From Bacteroidia bacterium (lineage in GTDB: Bacteria; Bacteroidota; Bacteroidia; Flavobacteriales; Flavobacteriaceae): a stretch of DNA of 14,518 bases. Position numbers and translations under genes: made by a program. Shown here piece after piece: positions 8,361 to 14,518 of this stretch (positions within the stretch are counted from its first letter, which is position 1; each line of letters starts with the position of its first letter). Below the pieces are notes generated by a model. That model saw only the letters and a program-made list of their open reading frames with translations. It was not told the DNA's origin and ran no database searches. The stretch spans positions 1-14,518 of the forward strand of contig JAUICT010000012.1 in NCBI GenBank assembly GCA_030429325.1, given 5' to 3'.

Positions 8361-8394
8361 CAAAGCTAAAAAAATAATTTAATTCCCCACCAAA
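8361..8394 (-). promoter_or_regulatory. Bacteroidota-type promoter for tRNA-Leu
   Basis: On the minus strand, TAGCTTTG (complement of 8361-8368) is an exact match to the -7 consensus TAnnTTTG of this phylum. A TTTG -33 element (complement of 8391-8394) precedes it with a 22-nt spacer, at the long end of the accepted range. Transcription would begin near 8354, about 20 nt before the mature tRNA. The spacer is very T-rich. Confidence 0.55.
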
Positions 8395-8412
8395 AAATAC
8401 TTGTATTTATCC

Positions 8413-8442
8413 TTTAGCAACCCAAATTAATTTTTAAATTTG
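8413..8442 (+). promoter_or_regulatory. Putative Bacteroidota-type promoter for prs
   Basis: TAAATTTG at 8435-8442 fits the -7 consensus TAnnTTTG exactly. A weak -33-like TTTAG at 8413-8417 lies 17 nt upstream. Transcription would begin near 8449, leaving a leader of about 45 nt before the prs ATG. The -7 element is good; the -33 element is poor and the region is AT-rich, so chance matches are possible. It is divergent from the tRNA-Leu promoter and close to it. Confidence 0.42.
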
Positions 8443-8493
8443 CACCTCTTTATCAGAAAGCATCGTTAAAAAGCTAGACAACAAGAGTTTGCA

Positions 8494-9435
8494 ATGGCCT
8501 ATCAAGTTCCTGAACCAAAAATTTTTGCATGTACCCAAAGTATTGAACTTGGCAGAAAAATAGCTGCCTCATACGGTGCGGATTTGGGAAAGATTCAGTT
8601 TTCCAGATATAGCGATGGGGAATTCCAACCTTCATTCGAGGAATCCATTCGTGGGGCACGTATTTTTATTATTGGCTCCACCAATCCAAGTTCTGAAAAC
8701 TTAATGGAAATGTTGTTGATGTTGGATGCCGCAAAAAGAGCTTCTGCAAGACACATTACCGCTGTGATGCCGTATTTTGGTTGGGCCAGACAAGATAGAA
8801 AAGATAAGCCCAGAGTGCCCATAGCCGCAAAGTTGGTGGCCAAAATGTTGGAAACTGCTGGAGCTACAAGGATCATTACCATGGATTTGCACGCCGATCA
8901 AATCCAAGGTTTTTTTGAAAAGCCAGTGGATCATTTGTTTGCTTCCACGCTATTCCTTCCTTATTTAAGGAACCTCAATTTGGATAATCTTTGCATTGCT
9001 TCCCCGGATATGGGCGGTTCCAAAAGAGCCTATGCCTATTCCAAGGCACTGGAGTGCGATGTGGTTATCTGTTACAAGCAGCGGGCCAAGGCCAATGTCA
9101 TCTCCCACATGGAACTCATTGGGGATGTTCAGGGCAAAAATGTGGTTTTGGTGGATGATATGGTGGATACCGCAGGTACTCTTACCAAAGCGGCAGACCT
9201 TATGATAGAGCGCGGGGCCGAGAGTGTTCGTGCCGTTACCACACACGGATTGTTGTCCGGCAATGCTTACGAAAGAATAGAACAATCAAAGTTGACGGAA
9301 CTGATCATTACAGATTCAATTCCCGTTGACCATAAACAAAAAAAAGTAAAGGTATTGAGCTGTGCCGACCTTTTTGCAGATGTGATGCACAGGGTACACC
9401 ACAACACCTCAATATCTTCAAAATTTTTAATGTAA
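8494..9435 (+). CDS. prs: Ribose-phosphate pyrophosphokinase (PRPP synthase)
   Basis: A 313-residue cytosolic enzyme of normal length for class I PRPP synthases. It transfers pyrophosphate from ATP to ribose 5-phosphate, making PRPP for purine, pyrimidine, NAD, histidine and tryptophan synthesis. Visible hallmarks are SRYSDGE (37-43), the WARQDRK flexible-loop region (97-103), the metal- and substrate-binding signature DLHADQIQGFF (131-141), SPDMGGSKRA (170-179), the YKQR catalytic flag (194-197), and the PRPP-binding loop VLVDDMVDTAGT (218-229). The ATG at 8494 is the only sensible start and lies 45-50 nt past a promoter match. rplY follows after 19 nt, so the two are probably co-transcribed; linkage of prs, rplY and pth is familiar in flavobacteria and other bacteria. 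No missing residue or frame problem was seen. Confidence 0.97.
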   Translation: MAYQVPEPKIFACTQSIELGRKIAASYGADLGKIQFSRYSDGEFQPSFEESIRGARIFIIGSTNPSSENLMEMLLMLDAAKRASARHITAVMPYFGWARQDRKDKPRVPIAAKLVAKMLETAGATRIITMDLHADQIQGFFEKPVDHLFASTLFLPYLRNLNLDNLCIASPDMGGSKRAYAYSKALECDVVICYKQRAKANVISHMELIGDVQGKNVVLVDDMVDTAGTLTKAADLMIERGAESVRAVTTHGLLSGNAYERIEQSKLTELIITDSIPVDHKQKKVKVLSCADLFADVMHRVHHNTSISSKFLM

Positions 9436-9454
9436 ATCAATTTAATATATTACA

Positions 9455-10099
9455 ATGAAGTCAATTACTATCAAAGGATCCCAAAGAGAAAGCGTGGGCA
9501 AGGTATCTACCAAGGCCTTACGTAATGCTGGAAAGGTCCCTTGCGTGCTGTACGGAGGGGATAAACCATTGCACTTTTCAGCTGATGAAATTTCGTTCAG
9601 AGATTTGGTGTACACCCCCAACGCACACACAGTTGTGATTGAGTTGGATAGTGGTGAAAAGTTGAATGCTGTTTTACAGGACATTCAGTTTCATCCCGTA
9701 ACCGATAAAATCCTTCACATCGATTTCTATCAATTGTTTGAGGACAAACCTGTTACCATGAACATTCCAGTTCGTTTGGAAGGAAATTCCCCAGGGGTAC
9801 GAAACGGTGGTCGCTTGCTTTTCAGAAAGCGTAAGCTTGCCATTAAGGCATTGCCCGACCTACTTCCTGATTTTATCACTGTGGACATCTCCAAACTAAG
9901 AATTGGCGGTACCATAGCTGTTGAAACCGTGTTGAACGATGACTATACCATCTTACACCCAGATAGCACTGCAATTGTACAGGTGAAAGCATCTAGAACT
10001 TCAGTTGATGAAGTGGAAGATGAGGATGAAGAAACAGAAGAAGGTGCTGAAGGCGCTGCCGAAGGTGGTGATGCCCCAGAAGCAGAAGCTACGGAATAG
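9455..10099 (+). CDS. rplY: 50S ribosomal protein L25, Ctc/TL5 type
   Basis: A 214-residue two-domain L25 of the long Ctc/TL5 type, which binds 5S rRNA in the large subunit. The N-terminal L25 domain is at about residues 1-92 (opening MKSITIKGSQR, with GKVPCVLYGG at 26-35 and HIDFYQL at 88-94). The second TL5-like beta domain is at about 97-180 (MNIPVRLEGNSPGVRNGG). Residues 185-214 form a low-complexity tail in which 16 of 30 residues are Asp or Glu and the rest mostly Ala and Gly, probably disordered; such acidic tails are common in Bacteroidota L25 proteins. The gene starts 19 nt after prs, suggesting one operon, and is followed by a strong terminator. Shine-Dalgarno sequence is not evident, as is usual in this phylum. 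Confidence 0.95.
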   Translation: MKSITIKGSQRESVGKVSTKALRNAGKVPCVLYGGDKPLHFSADEISFRDLVYTPNAHTVVIELDSGEKLNAVLQDIQFHPVTDKILHIDFYQLFEDKPVTMNIPVRLEGNSPGVRNGGRLLFRKRKLAIKALPDLLPDFITVDISKLRIGGTIAVETVLNDDYTILHPDSTAIVQVKASRTSVDEVEDEDEETEEGAEGAAEGGDAPEAEATE

Positions 10100-10120
10100 C
10101 CTTCTATATCCATAAATCAC

Positions 10121-10170
10121 AAAGCATCCCATTCGCAATTGAGCAAACAATGGGATGCTTTTGTATTTTT
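10121..10170 (+). terminator. Rho-independent terminator of the prs-rplY unit
   Basis: Arms AAAGCATCCCATT (10121-10133) and AATGGGATGCTTT (10149-10161) form a perfect 13-bp stem with a 15-nt loop, 21 nt after the rplY stop. A T-rich tail follows (TTTTGTATTTTT through 10170). The tail also contains the probable -7 element of pth. Confidence 0.85.
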
Positions 10171-10171
10171 G
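10139..10171 (+). promoter_or_regulatory. Putative promoter of pth inside the rplY terminator
   Basis: TATTTTTG at 10164-10171 is an exact TAnnTTTG -7 match. TTG at 10139-10141, in the terminator loop, could be the -33 element with a 22-nt spacer. Transcription would start near 10178, about 12 nt before the ATG at 10190 or about 75 nt before the alternative ATG at 10253. A -7 match in a T-rich terminator tail can arise by chance. Confidence 0.45.
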
Positions 10172-10189
10172 GACAAACACACAATCTAG

Positions 10190-10819
10190 ATGATCAGGTT
10201 TATAAAAGCATGGTTTGCCAAAAAACAACCCCTGATACAAGAGACAGATTCCATGAAAAAATTCCTTATTGCCGGACTGGGAAACATTGGATCCGAATAT
10301 GAAGAAACCCGCCATAACATTGGGTTCAAAGTGTTGGATTTTTTGGCTGAACAGGAAAGCTTCTCTTTTGAAAGTGCCAAATTAGGCGCTGTGGGTACAT
10401 TTAAACACAAAGGAAAAAGTGTTCTGTGCCTTAAACCTTCCACCTACATGAACTTAAGCGGAAAATCCGTAAACTACTGGATGGAAAAGGAGAAGATTCC
10501 CTTGGAAAATGTTCTCATTATTACTGACGACATCAATCTTCCCTTTGGCACCATCCGCCTAAAGACCAAAGGCAGTGATGGGGGCCATAACGGATTAAAA
10601 GACGTACAGAACACACTACAAACTTCCCAGTACAACCGTTTCCGATTTGGGGTTGGGGCAGAATTCAGTAAGGGAAAACAGGTAGACTATGTTTTGGGCC
10701 AATGGAACGATGAAGAGCGCAAAGCTCTACCCGAACGTTTGAAGAAATCGGCCGAACTGGTACTTTCTTTTGTGTTTTCCGGAGTAAAAAACACCATGAA
10801 CCAATTTAACGGTTCCTGA
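10190..10819 (+). CDS. pth: Peptidyl-tRNA hydrolase
   Basis: This enzyme releases stalled peptidyl-tRNA by cleaving the ester between peptide and tRNA. The bacterial Pth core is complete: GLGNIG with Asn32, TRHNIGF with catalytic His42, KPSTYMN with Asn88, TDDINLPFG with Asp113 (equivalent to E. coli Asp93), and GSDGGHNGLKD with His133 and Asn134. From the ATG at 10190 the product is 209 residues; the core opens at MKKFLIAGLGN (ATG at 10253), which would give 188 residues, nearer the usual length. The first 21 residues (MIRFIKAWFAKKQP...) are basic, then polar. I keep the longer start because a promoter match lies just upstream and I recall similar leaders in flavobacterial Pth, but this is not settled. 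Its stop codon directly abuts the convergent lipoprotein stop. Confidence 0.93.
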   Translation: MIRFIKAWFAKKQPLIQETDSMKKFLIAGLGNIGSEYEETRHNIGFKVLDFLAEQESFSFESAKLGAVGTFKHKGKSVLCLKPSTYMNLSGKSVNYWMEKEKIPLENVLIITDDINLPFGTIRLKTKGSDGGHNGLKDVQNTLQTSQYNRFRFGVGAEFSKGKQVDYVLGQWNDEERKALPERLKKSAELVLSFVFSGVKNTMNQFNGS

Positions 10820-11506
10820 TCAGTTTACCTTAAACTCAAACACCCCGGAATCTGAAGTATTCCCTTCTTGATCTGTGGTAATGATTTTCCAGTAATATGT
10901 AGTCCCGGAGGCAACGCTTACATTAAATGCTGTGGTAGCTGTTTCAACTTCGCCCAAAGATGTGGTTGGCGGATTCTGGTCTGAAAAAAATACTTCAAAG
11001 GAAACAATATCCCCCTCCACGTCCGCACCTGACCATTCCAAAGTTACTTCGTTGGCGATATCCTTCAATACGGTTGAGCCGGAAATAGGAGACACCGCTT
11101 GAGCCGGAAATGGCGCATAGGTTGTTTGGGAGCCCGCATTATAGAACAACCATGTTTCACTGCTTACCACTTGATCGGACTTGTTGTTCGTAGATGATAC
11201 GGACCACGCAAAAGGTGTCCCCTTGGCTATTGATAAACTAGCTGATGTAGCAGCTGTTGATATGGTCTGGGGAACATTGGTCTCTAAATTTACCACATTC
11301 AGGGTATAGCTACTGGTATTGGCCGAAGCCATCCACCGAAAGGTGACCTGGCTTAGATTTTCACTGACACTTACTCCAGTTGTACATTCTGAGTTTTCAT
11401 CAGGAAACACAAGTTCTGCCGCTTCCGGGATTGAAGGCCCATCATCACCTCCTCCACAGGAAACCAACAAAACAAGCATTGATATACCTATAAAAAGCCG
11501 CTTCAT
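10820..11506 (-). CDS. FN3-like surface lipoprotein
   Basis: A 228-residue predicted lipoprotein. The signal sequence (1-16) ends in the lipobox LVSC with Cys17 as the lipidated residue. The following GGGDDG is glycine-rich and acidic; acidic residues just after the Cys act as a surface-export signal in several Bacteroidota, so cell-surface display is plausible. Two fibronectin-III-like segments follow, about 30-122 and 130-228, each with a Trp-containing strand (VTFRWMAS, VTLEWSGA) and a late SW/YYW strand (FAWSVSST, YYWKIITTD). No catalytic motif is seen. Its ATG overlaps the metalloprotease stop by 4 nt, so it is probably translationally coupled to that secreted protein and may serve as a partner or anchor (inference). 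The ATG at 11506 is supported by this overlap and by the immediate lipoprotein signal. Confidence 0.82.
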   Translation of the reverse strand: MKRLFIGISMLVLLVSCGGGDDGPSIPEAAELVFPDENSECTTGVSVSENLSQVTFRWMASANTSSYTLNVVNLETNVPQTISTAATSASLSIAKGTPFAWSVSSTNNKSDQVVSSETWLFYNAGSQTTYAPFPAQAVSPISGSTVLKDIANEVTLEWSGADVEGDIVSFEVFFSDQNPPTTSLGEVETATTAFNVSVASGTTYYWKIITTDQEGNTSDSGVFEFKVN

Positions 11507-14500
11507 TTCTTTATCAATTTAAATCCTTCCTTAATTTCTTCTGCTTCAACTTGAAGATAGTATGTGCCACGAGGCAGTTCCGAGAAGTCCATTTCCAAGC
11601 TTCTACCGGTCGCATTTTTAATGTCATTCATCACCAACCTACCATTGGGGGAAAATACTTTTATGGCTACGGAACCCACATAGCCATTAAGGTATACCTG
11701 GGCCATACTTTCCACAGGATTTGGGAACAAAACAGGTTGCAGGGTATTCAATATGGTTTTCTCCACCACGCCTTGGCATGGAAGATCCGTGTATACTTTT
11801 AAAGTATTCCGGCCCTCCTTTAAGGGCAACTCAATTTTGGGATTTTCCGTTTGTGTGGCCAATCCGTTCAGTTCAACCGTGTAGAAATTGCCCCCATCCA
11901 TAGTAAGTTCCAAAAAGCCATTCTCTACAATGGCATCCACATCCAAAACATCAGGTTCGGATACAACAATAGTAAAACAAGCTTCCCTGTACGTAATGAG
12001 TCCATTGGTTCCAGTAATACAAAGCGAATACGTTCCAGCGCTTAAATTTTGAAAGGTATGGGTATCCGTAAAATCCATACTTACCGGGGTTCCTCCTCCA
12101 TCCAAAATAGCTGAATATGCTATCGCCGTGTCCGTTGCGGTCACGACCACTGAGCCATCGTTATTGCTCCTACAGGTTTCACTTGTTATCTCAACTTCAA
12201 AATTATCAGCAGCAAAACGGTAGACTGCACACCCATTGGTATCTACCTCCACGCCTTTTGGCGTTCCCAAGCAAAGGTCATCCCCATCATCAAAAACCCC
12301 ATCTTCGTCATCATCCGGTCTAAAGTTTCCTTCCACACAAATTTCCAAGGAAAAAGCAATAAGCTCACCCCCATCACTGGAAGCATTGTCCTTTACTTCC
12401 AATACCCACTCCCCTAAAATGGATTCCCCCTTAAGCGATGCCAAAGAGCCCAATGGAGCCACTGTACCAGTAATCGCGGGATTGCCAGCACATACAATAG
12501 GGACTCCATCGTCATCAAAAACTGCGTTGACATTATTCAATCCTCCACAAGTACTGGAAATTAAGGCAACCCGAGTTCCTTGGGGCGATATGAGGGTCAC
12601 CATTAGGTCTTCCAAATAGGTGTGGTTCAATTCTAAATTTACATTGACATCAGAAACGGGTAAATCCTCAAAAAACTGTATGGATGAAGTAACTGTTGGG
12701 GTACCTACATTGGAAATCTCCAAAGGCAGACCTTTTGATTCAAAGCTTTTACAGTTTATTTGTGTTGTGGTAAAACTGAATGGTGTTCCAAACGTACCCA
12801 CGCCACAATCGTTACTTGGGCGCACTCTCCAAAAATACTCGGTAAGTCCTTCTAAATTGGCCGGTTTATAAAAATTAAAGGAGCCCGATGCAGATTCGAT
12901 CACGTTGGAAAATGCAACATCAGTGGCAATCTGCACATCATAATTGGTATACAAGGGGTTGGCCTGCCATTCCAATAGAGTGTTCAATGAAACATCGGCC
13001 TGGAGGTTGGATGGCGATTCCATAACAACATCCGTAAAAGTTGCATCCTCTATTGTAAGGGATAAAACTACATCCTTGGTCACCGATGTTGAAGTCGATG
13101 TAACTGTGATATCATAAACTCCTGGAGCAACACTCCCCGTGTTGGAAAGGGTTAAATCCACCGATGTGGCATCGGCACTTGTATTCGTTGGGGAAAAAAC
13201 CGCTGTTAATCCCACGGGCACATCAGCAGAAAAGGTAGAATTCTCACTAAATCCTGAAAAAGTCCTGTAGGTGAAAGGAATTACTATATCATTAGGCTGG
13301 CATACCACATAAGACAATTCGGCAAAATCCAAAACCACTTCCGATTCTTCAATGGTAAAATTTGAAGCATTGACCGCAAAGAAAATGTTATCACTGGCCT
13401 TTATCATGATACGGGCCGTTGAGGTTACGTTTCCGGGAAGGAGCACTTCCTCTACCCCATCATTAAGGGCATCATTGGCCAAGGTAATGGGAAAAGTGGC
13501 CCCTCCATCCAAAGAAAGAAAGATGTCCACCGTCTGGGCATCAATAGGCAGAATATTGGTATTGGCGACATCCCAAGTAATTTCTTGGATAGATCCCGCA
13601 GCATATGTTTCAGCAGCGGCCTGTGAGGTTACCACAAAAGGACCTGCTGCTTTGATCACATGAACATCCAAAACATCCGAGATAACCTGTCCCCCTCCAG
13701 GTGCATTGTCCCGTACCGTACATGCAAAGCTCAAGGTTCTTTCAATTTCAGATACTGTCTCCCAAGCTTCATTCTCTGCCGGCATGGTCTGGGTAAGGTT
13801 ACCCTGAACAACTTCGGATAACCGTGGAAAATATCTTTTTGGGTCCGGGGAAGGTGGTGAAGACCTAAAATTGGCCCCGCTGGGGTTGGTTGGCCCAAAG
13901 GTATTGGTGGTCACCACACCATTGTTAATCTGCTCCCAAGTATAGGTAAGCACATCCCCAACATCTGAATCAGTGGCATTCCCTTCCAATACAAAAGCAG
14001 TGCCTTTCGGAATTATAAAGTCATCTACAGGAGATAATACCGGAGGTGAATTGGTAAGCGCTGTTGTTTGGGCACAGCTCGTAGATTGCACATAATTTGA
14101 TATTTGAAGAATGCTATAGTAATGAAAATAGTCGTCCCCATTGGGAGCTACATCGTTTCCATCAACTATACCCGCGTATCCCATAATGGTTGTTCCACTT
14201 GCAGGTTCTGCTTGAACACCTGTTCCCTCTGATTCAAAAGACCAAGTATGGTTGGCTCCGAATTGATGCCCCAACTCGTGCGAAACAAAATCCAAATCAA
14301 AAACATCTCCTTGTGGTTCAAAAGCTGAAGAAAATGCACTTCCCTTTTGATTATCCACACACACGGCTCCTATAAAACCAGCATTGCCATTGTTTTGTGC
14401 AACCGAAGACACCTTGTTGAACAAATGCCCAACATCATAATTGGCCTCGCCTATAATGGTGGTCAATGTATTCTGTACTTGGGAATTAAGGTTCCCGTTA

Positions 14501-14518
14501 TAGGGGTCCGATTCAGGG
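11503..14518 (-). CDS. Reprolysin-like secreted metalloprotease with P domain and T9SS sorting domain (N-terminus beyond window)
   Basis: The frame is open through the window edge, so signal peptide, propeptide and the first part of the protease lie outside; about 1004 residues are visible. The zinc site HELGHQFGANH (14248-14280) is a full metzincin HExxHxxGxxH, and the Met-turn SGTTIMGYAG follows (Met codon 14182-14184). Downstream come Ig/cadherin-like beta domains (about 13110-14050), an FN3 domain (about 12765-13020), a proprotein-convertase-like P domain (about 12328-12747), an Asp-rich calcium-binding segment of thrombospondin-3 style with DDDEDGVFDDGDD (about 12229-12322), a SprB-like repeat (about 11960-12205), and a type A T9SS sorting domain (about 11506-11740; PVLFPNPV near its start, LPRGTYYLQV near its end). 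It is likely exported by T9SS and either released or attached to the cell surface, digesting external protein. Substrate unknown. The lipoprotein gene overlaps its stop. Confidence 0.93.
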   Translation of the reverse strand, partial: PESDPYNGNLNSQVQNTLTTIIGEANYDVGHLFNKVSSVAQNNGNAGFIGAVCVDNQKGSAFSSAFEPQGDVFDLDFVSHELGHQFGANHTWSFESEGTGVQAEPASGTTIMGYAGIVDGNDVAPNGDDYFHYYSILQISNYVQSTSCAQTTALTNSPPVLSPVDDFIIPKGTAFVLEGNATDSDVGDVLTYTWEQINNGVVTTNTFGPTNPSGANFRSSPPSPDPKRYFPRLSEVVQGNLTQTMPAENEAWETVSEIERTLSFACTVRDNAPGGGQVISDVLDVHVIKAAGPFVVTSQAAAETYAAGSIQEITWDVANTNILPIDAQTVDIFLSLDGGATFPITLANDALNDGVEEVLLPGNVTSTARIMIKASDNIFFAVNASNFTIEESEVVLDFAELSYVVCQPNDIVIPFTYRTFSGFSENSTFSADVPVGLTAVFSPTNTSADATSVDLTLSNTGSVAPGVYDITVTSTSTSVTKDVVLSLTIEDATFTDVVMESPSNLQADVSLNTLLEWQANPLYTNYDVQIATDVAFSNVIESASGSFNFYKPANLEGLTEYFWRVRPSNDCGVGTFGTPFSFTTTQINCKSFESKGLPLEISNVGTPTVTSSIQFFEDLPVSDVNVNLELNHTYLEDLMVTLISPQGTRVALISSTCGGLNNVNAVFDDDGVPIVCAGNPAITGTVAPLGSLASLKGESILGEWVLEVKDNASSDGGELIAFSLEICVEGNFRPDDDEDGVFDDGDDLCLGTPKGVEVDTNGCAVYRFAADNFEVEITSETCRSNNDGSVVVTATDTAIAYSAILDGGGTPVSMDFTDTHTFQNLSAGTYSLCITGTNGLITYREACFTIVVSEPDVLDVDAIVENGFLELTMDGGNFYTVELNGLATQTENPKIELPLKEGRNTLKVYTDLPCQGVVEKTILNTLQPVLFPNPVESMAQVYLNGYVGSVAIKVFSPNGRLVMNDIKNATGRSLEMDFSELPRGTYYLQVEAEEIKEGFKLIKK

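Noticed and set aside
8154..8363. A 69-codon open frame on the minus strand containing LVAELVDALDSKSS
   Set aside because: This is a translation of the tRNA-Leu gene itself, a well-known false protein; the tRNA call explains the sequence.
11551..13663. Several plus-strand open frames of 60-127 codons opposite the metalloprotease gene
   Set aside because: They lie antisense to a well-supported gene, show Ser/Pro/His-rich shadow composition and no recognisable domain, and have no convincing upstream signals.
1..14518. Mobile elements, CRISPR arrays, attachment sites and prophage genes
   Set aside because: No transposase, integrase, direct-repeat array or tRNA-end duplication was seen on reading both strands; the tRNA-Leu 3' end is not repeated elsewhere in the window as far as I can tell by eye.

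Overview
The window reads as chromosomal DNA of a marine-type member of the Bacteroidota, most likely family Flavobacteriaceae. The evidence is a C-terminal type IX secretion (T9SS) sorting domain, a TonB-dependent receptor with an N-terminal carboxypeptidase-regulatory-like domain, a DUF5916 outer-membrane protein, an L25/Ctc protein with an acidic tail, and several exact TAnnTTTG promoter elements, the -7 consensus of this phylum. Genus cannot be fixed by reading alone; the protein style resembles Muricauda/Allomuricauda, which is an impression. No insertion sequence, integrase, CRISPR array or prophage gene was seen.

Region 1 (1-7072, plus strand) is a compact operon entering from upstream. 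It holds two tandem ABC-2 permeases of the DUF3526 type (the first truncated by the window edge), a siderophore-type TonB-dependent receptor, and a CBM9-like/DUF5916 protein. Gaps are 2, 29 and 3 nt, so the four are probably co-transcribed. The ATPase expected to drive the permeases is not in the window and probably lies upstream. Together the genes could form an inner- plus outer-membrane transport system of unknown cargo. This is the least explained part of the window.

Region 2 (7101-8333, minus strand) is a CidA/LrgA-LrgB membrane protein pair with a 4-nt ATGA overlap, lying downstream of a tRNA-Leu(CAA) gene that has its own strong terminator. The pair converges on the region 1 operon with 28 nt between stop codons.

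Region 3 (8413-10819, plus strand) is a housekeeping block: prs (PRPP synthase), rplY/ctc (ribosomal protein L25) and pth (peptidyl-tRNA hydrolase). A terminator follows rplY, and a good promoter match for pth sits in its T-rich tail.

Region 4 (10820-14518, minus strand) is a secreted module: a large reprolysin-like metalloprotease with Ig/FN3-like, P-type, calcium-binding and T9SS sorting domains (its N-terminus lies beyond the window), overlapped by 4 nt by a small FN3-like lipoprotein gene. The lipoprotein stop codon directly abuts the pth stop codon.

There is no stretch over 300 bases without explanation; the widest non-coding interval (8129-8493) holds the tRNA, its terminator and two divergent promoters. 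The window is mostly ordinary flavobacterial content, and I did not find a clearly novel system.
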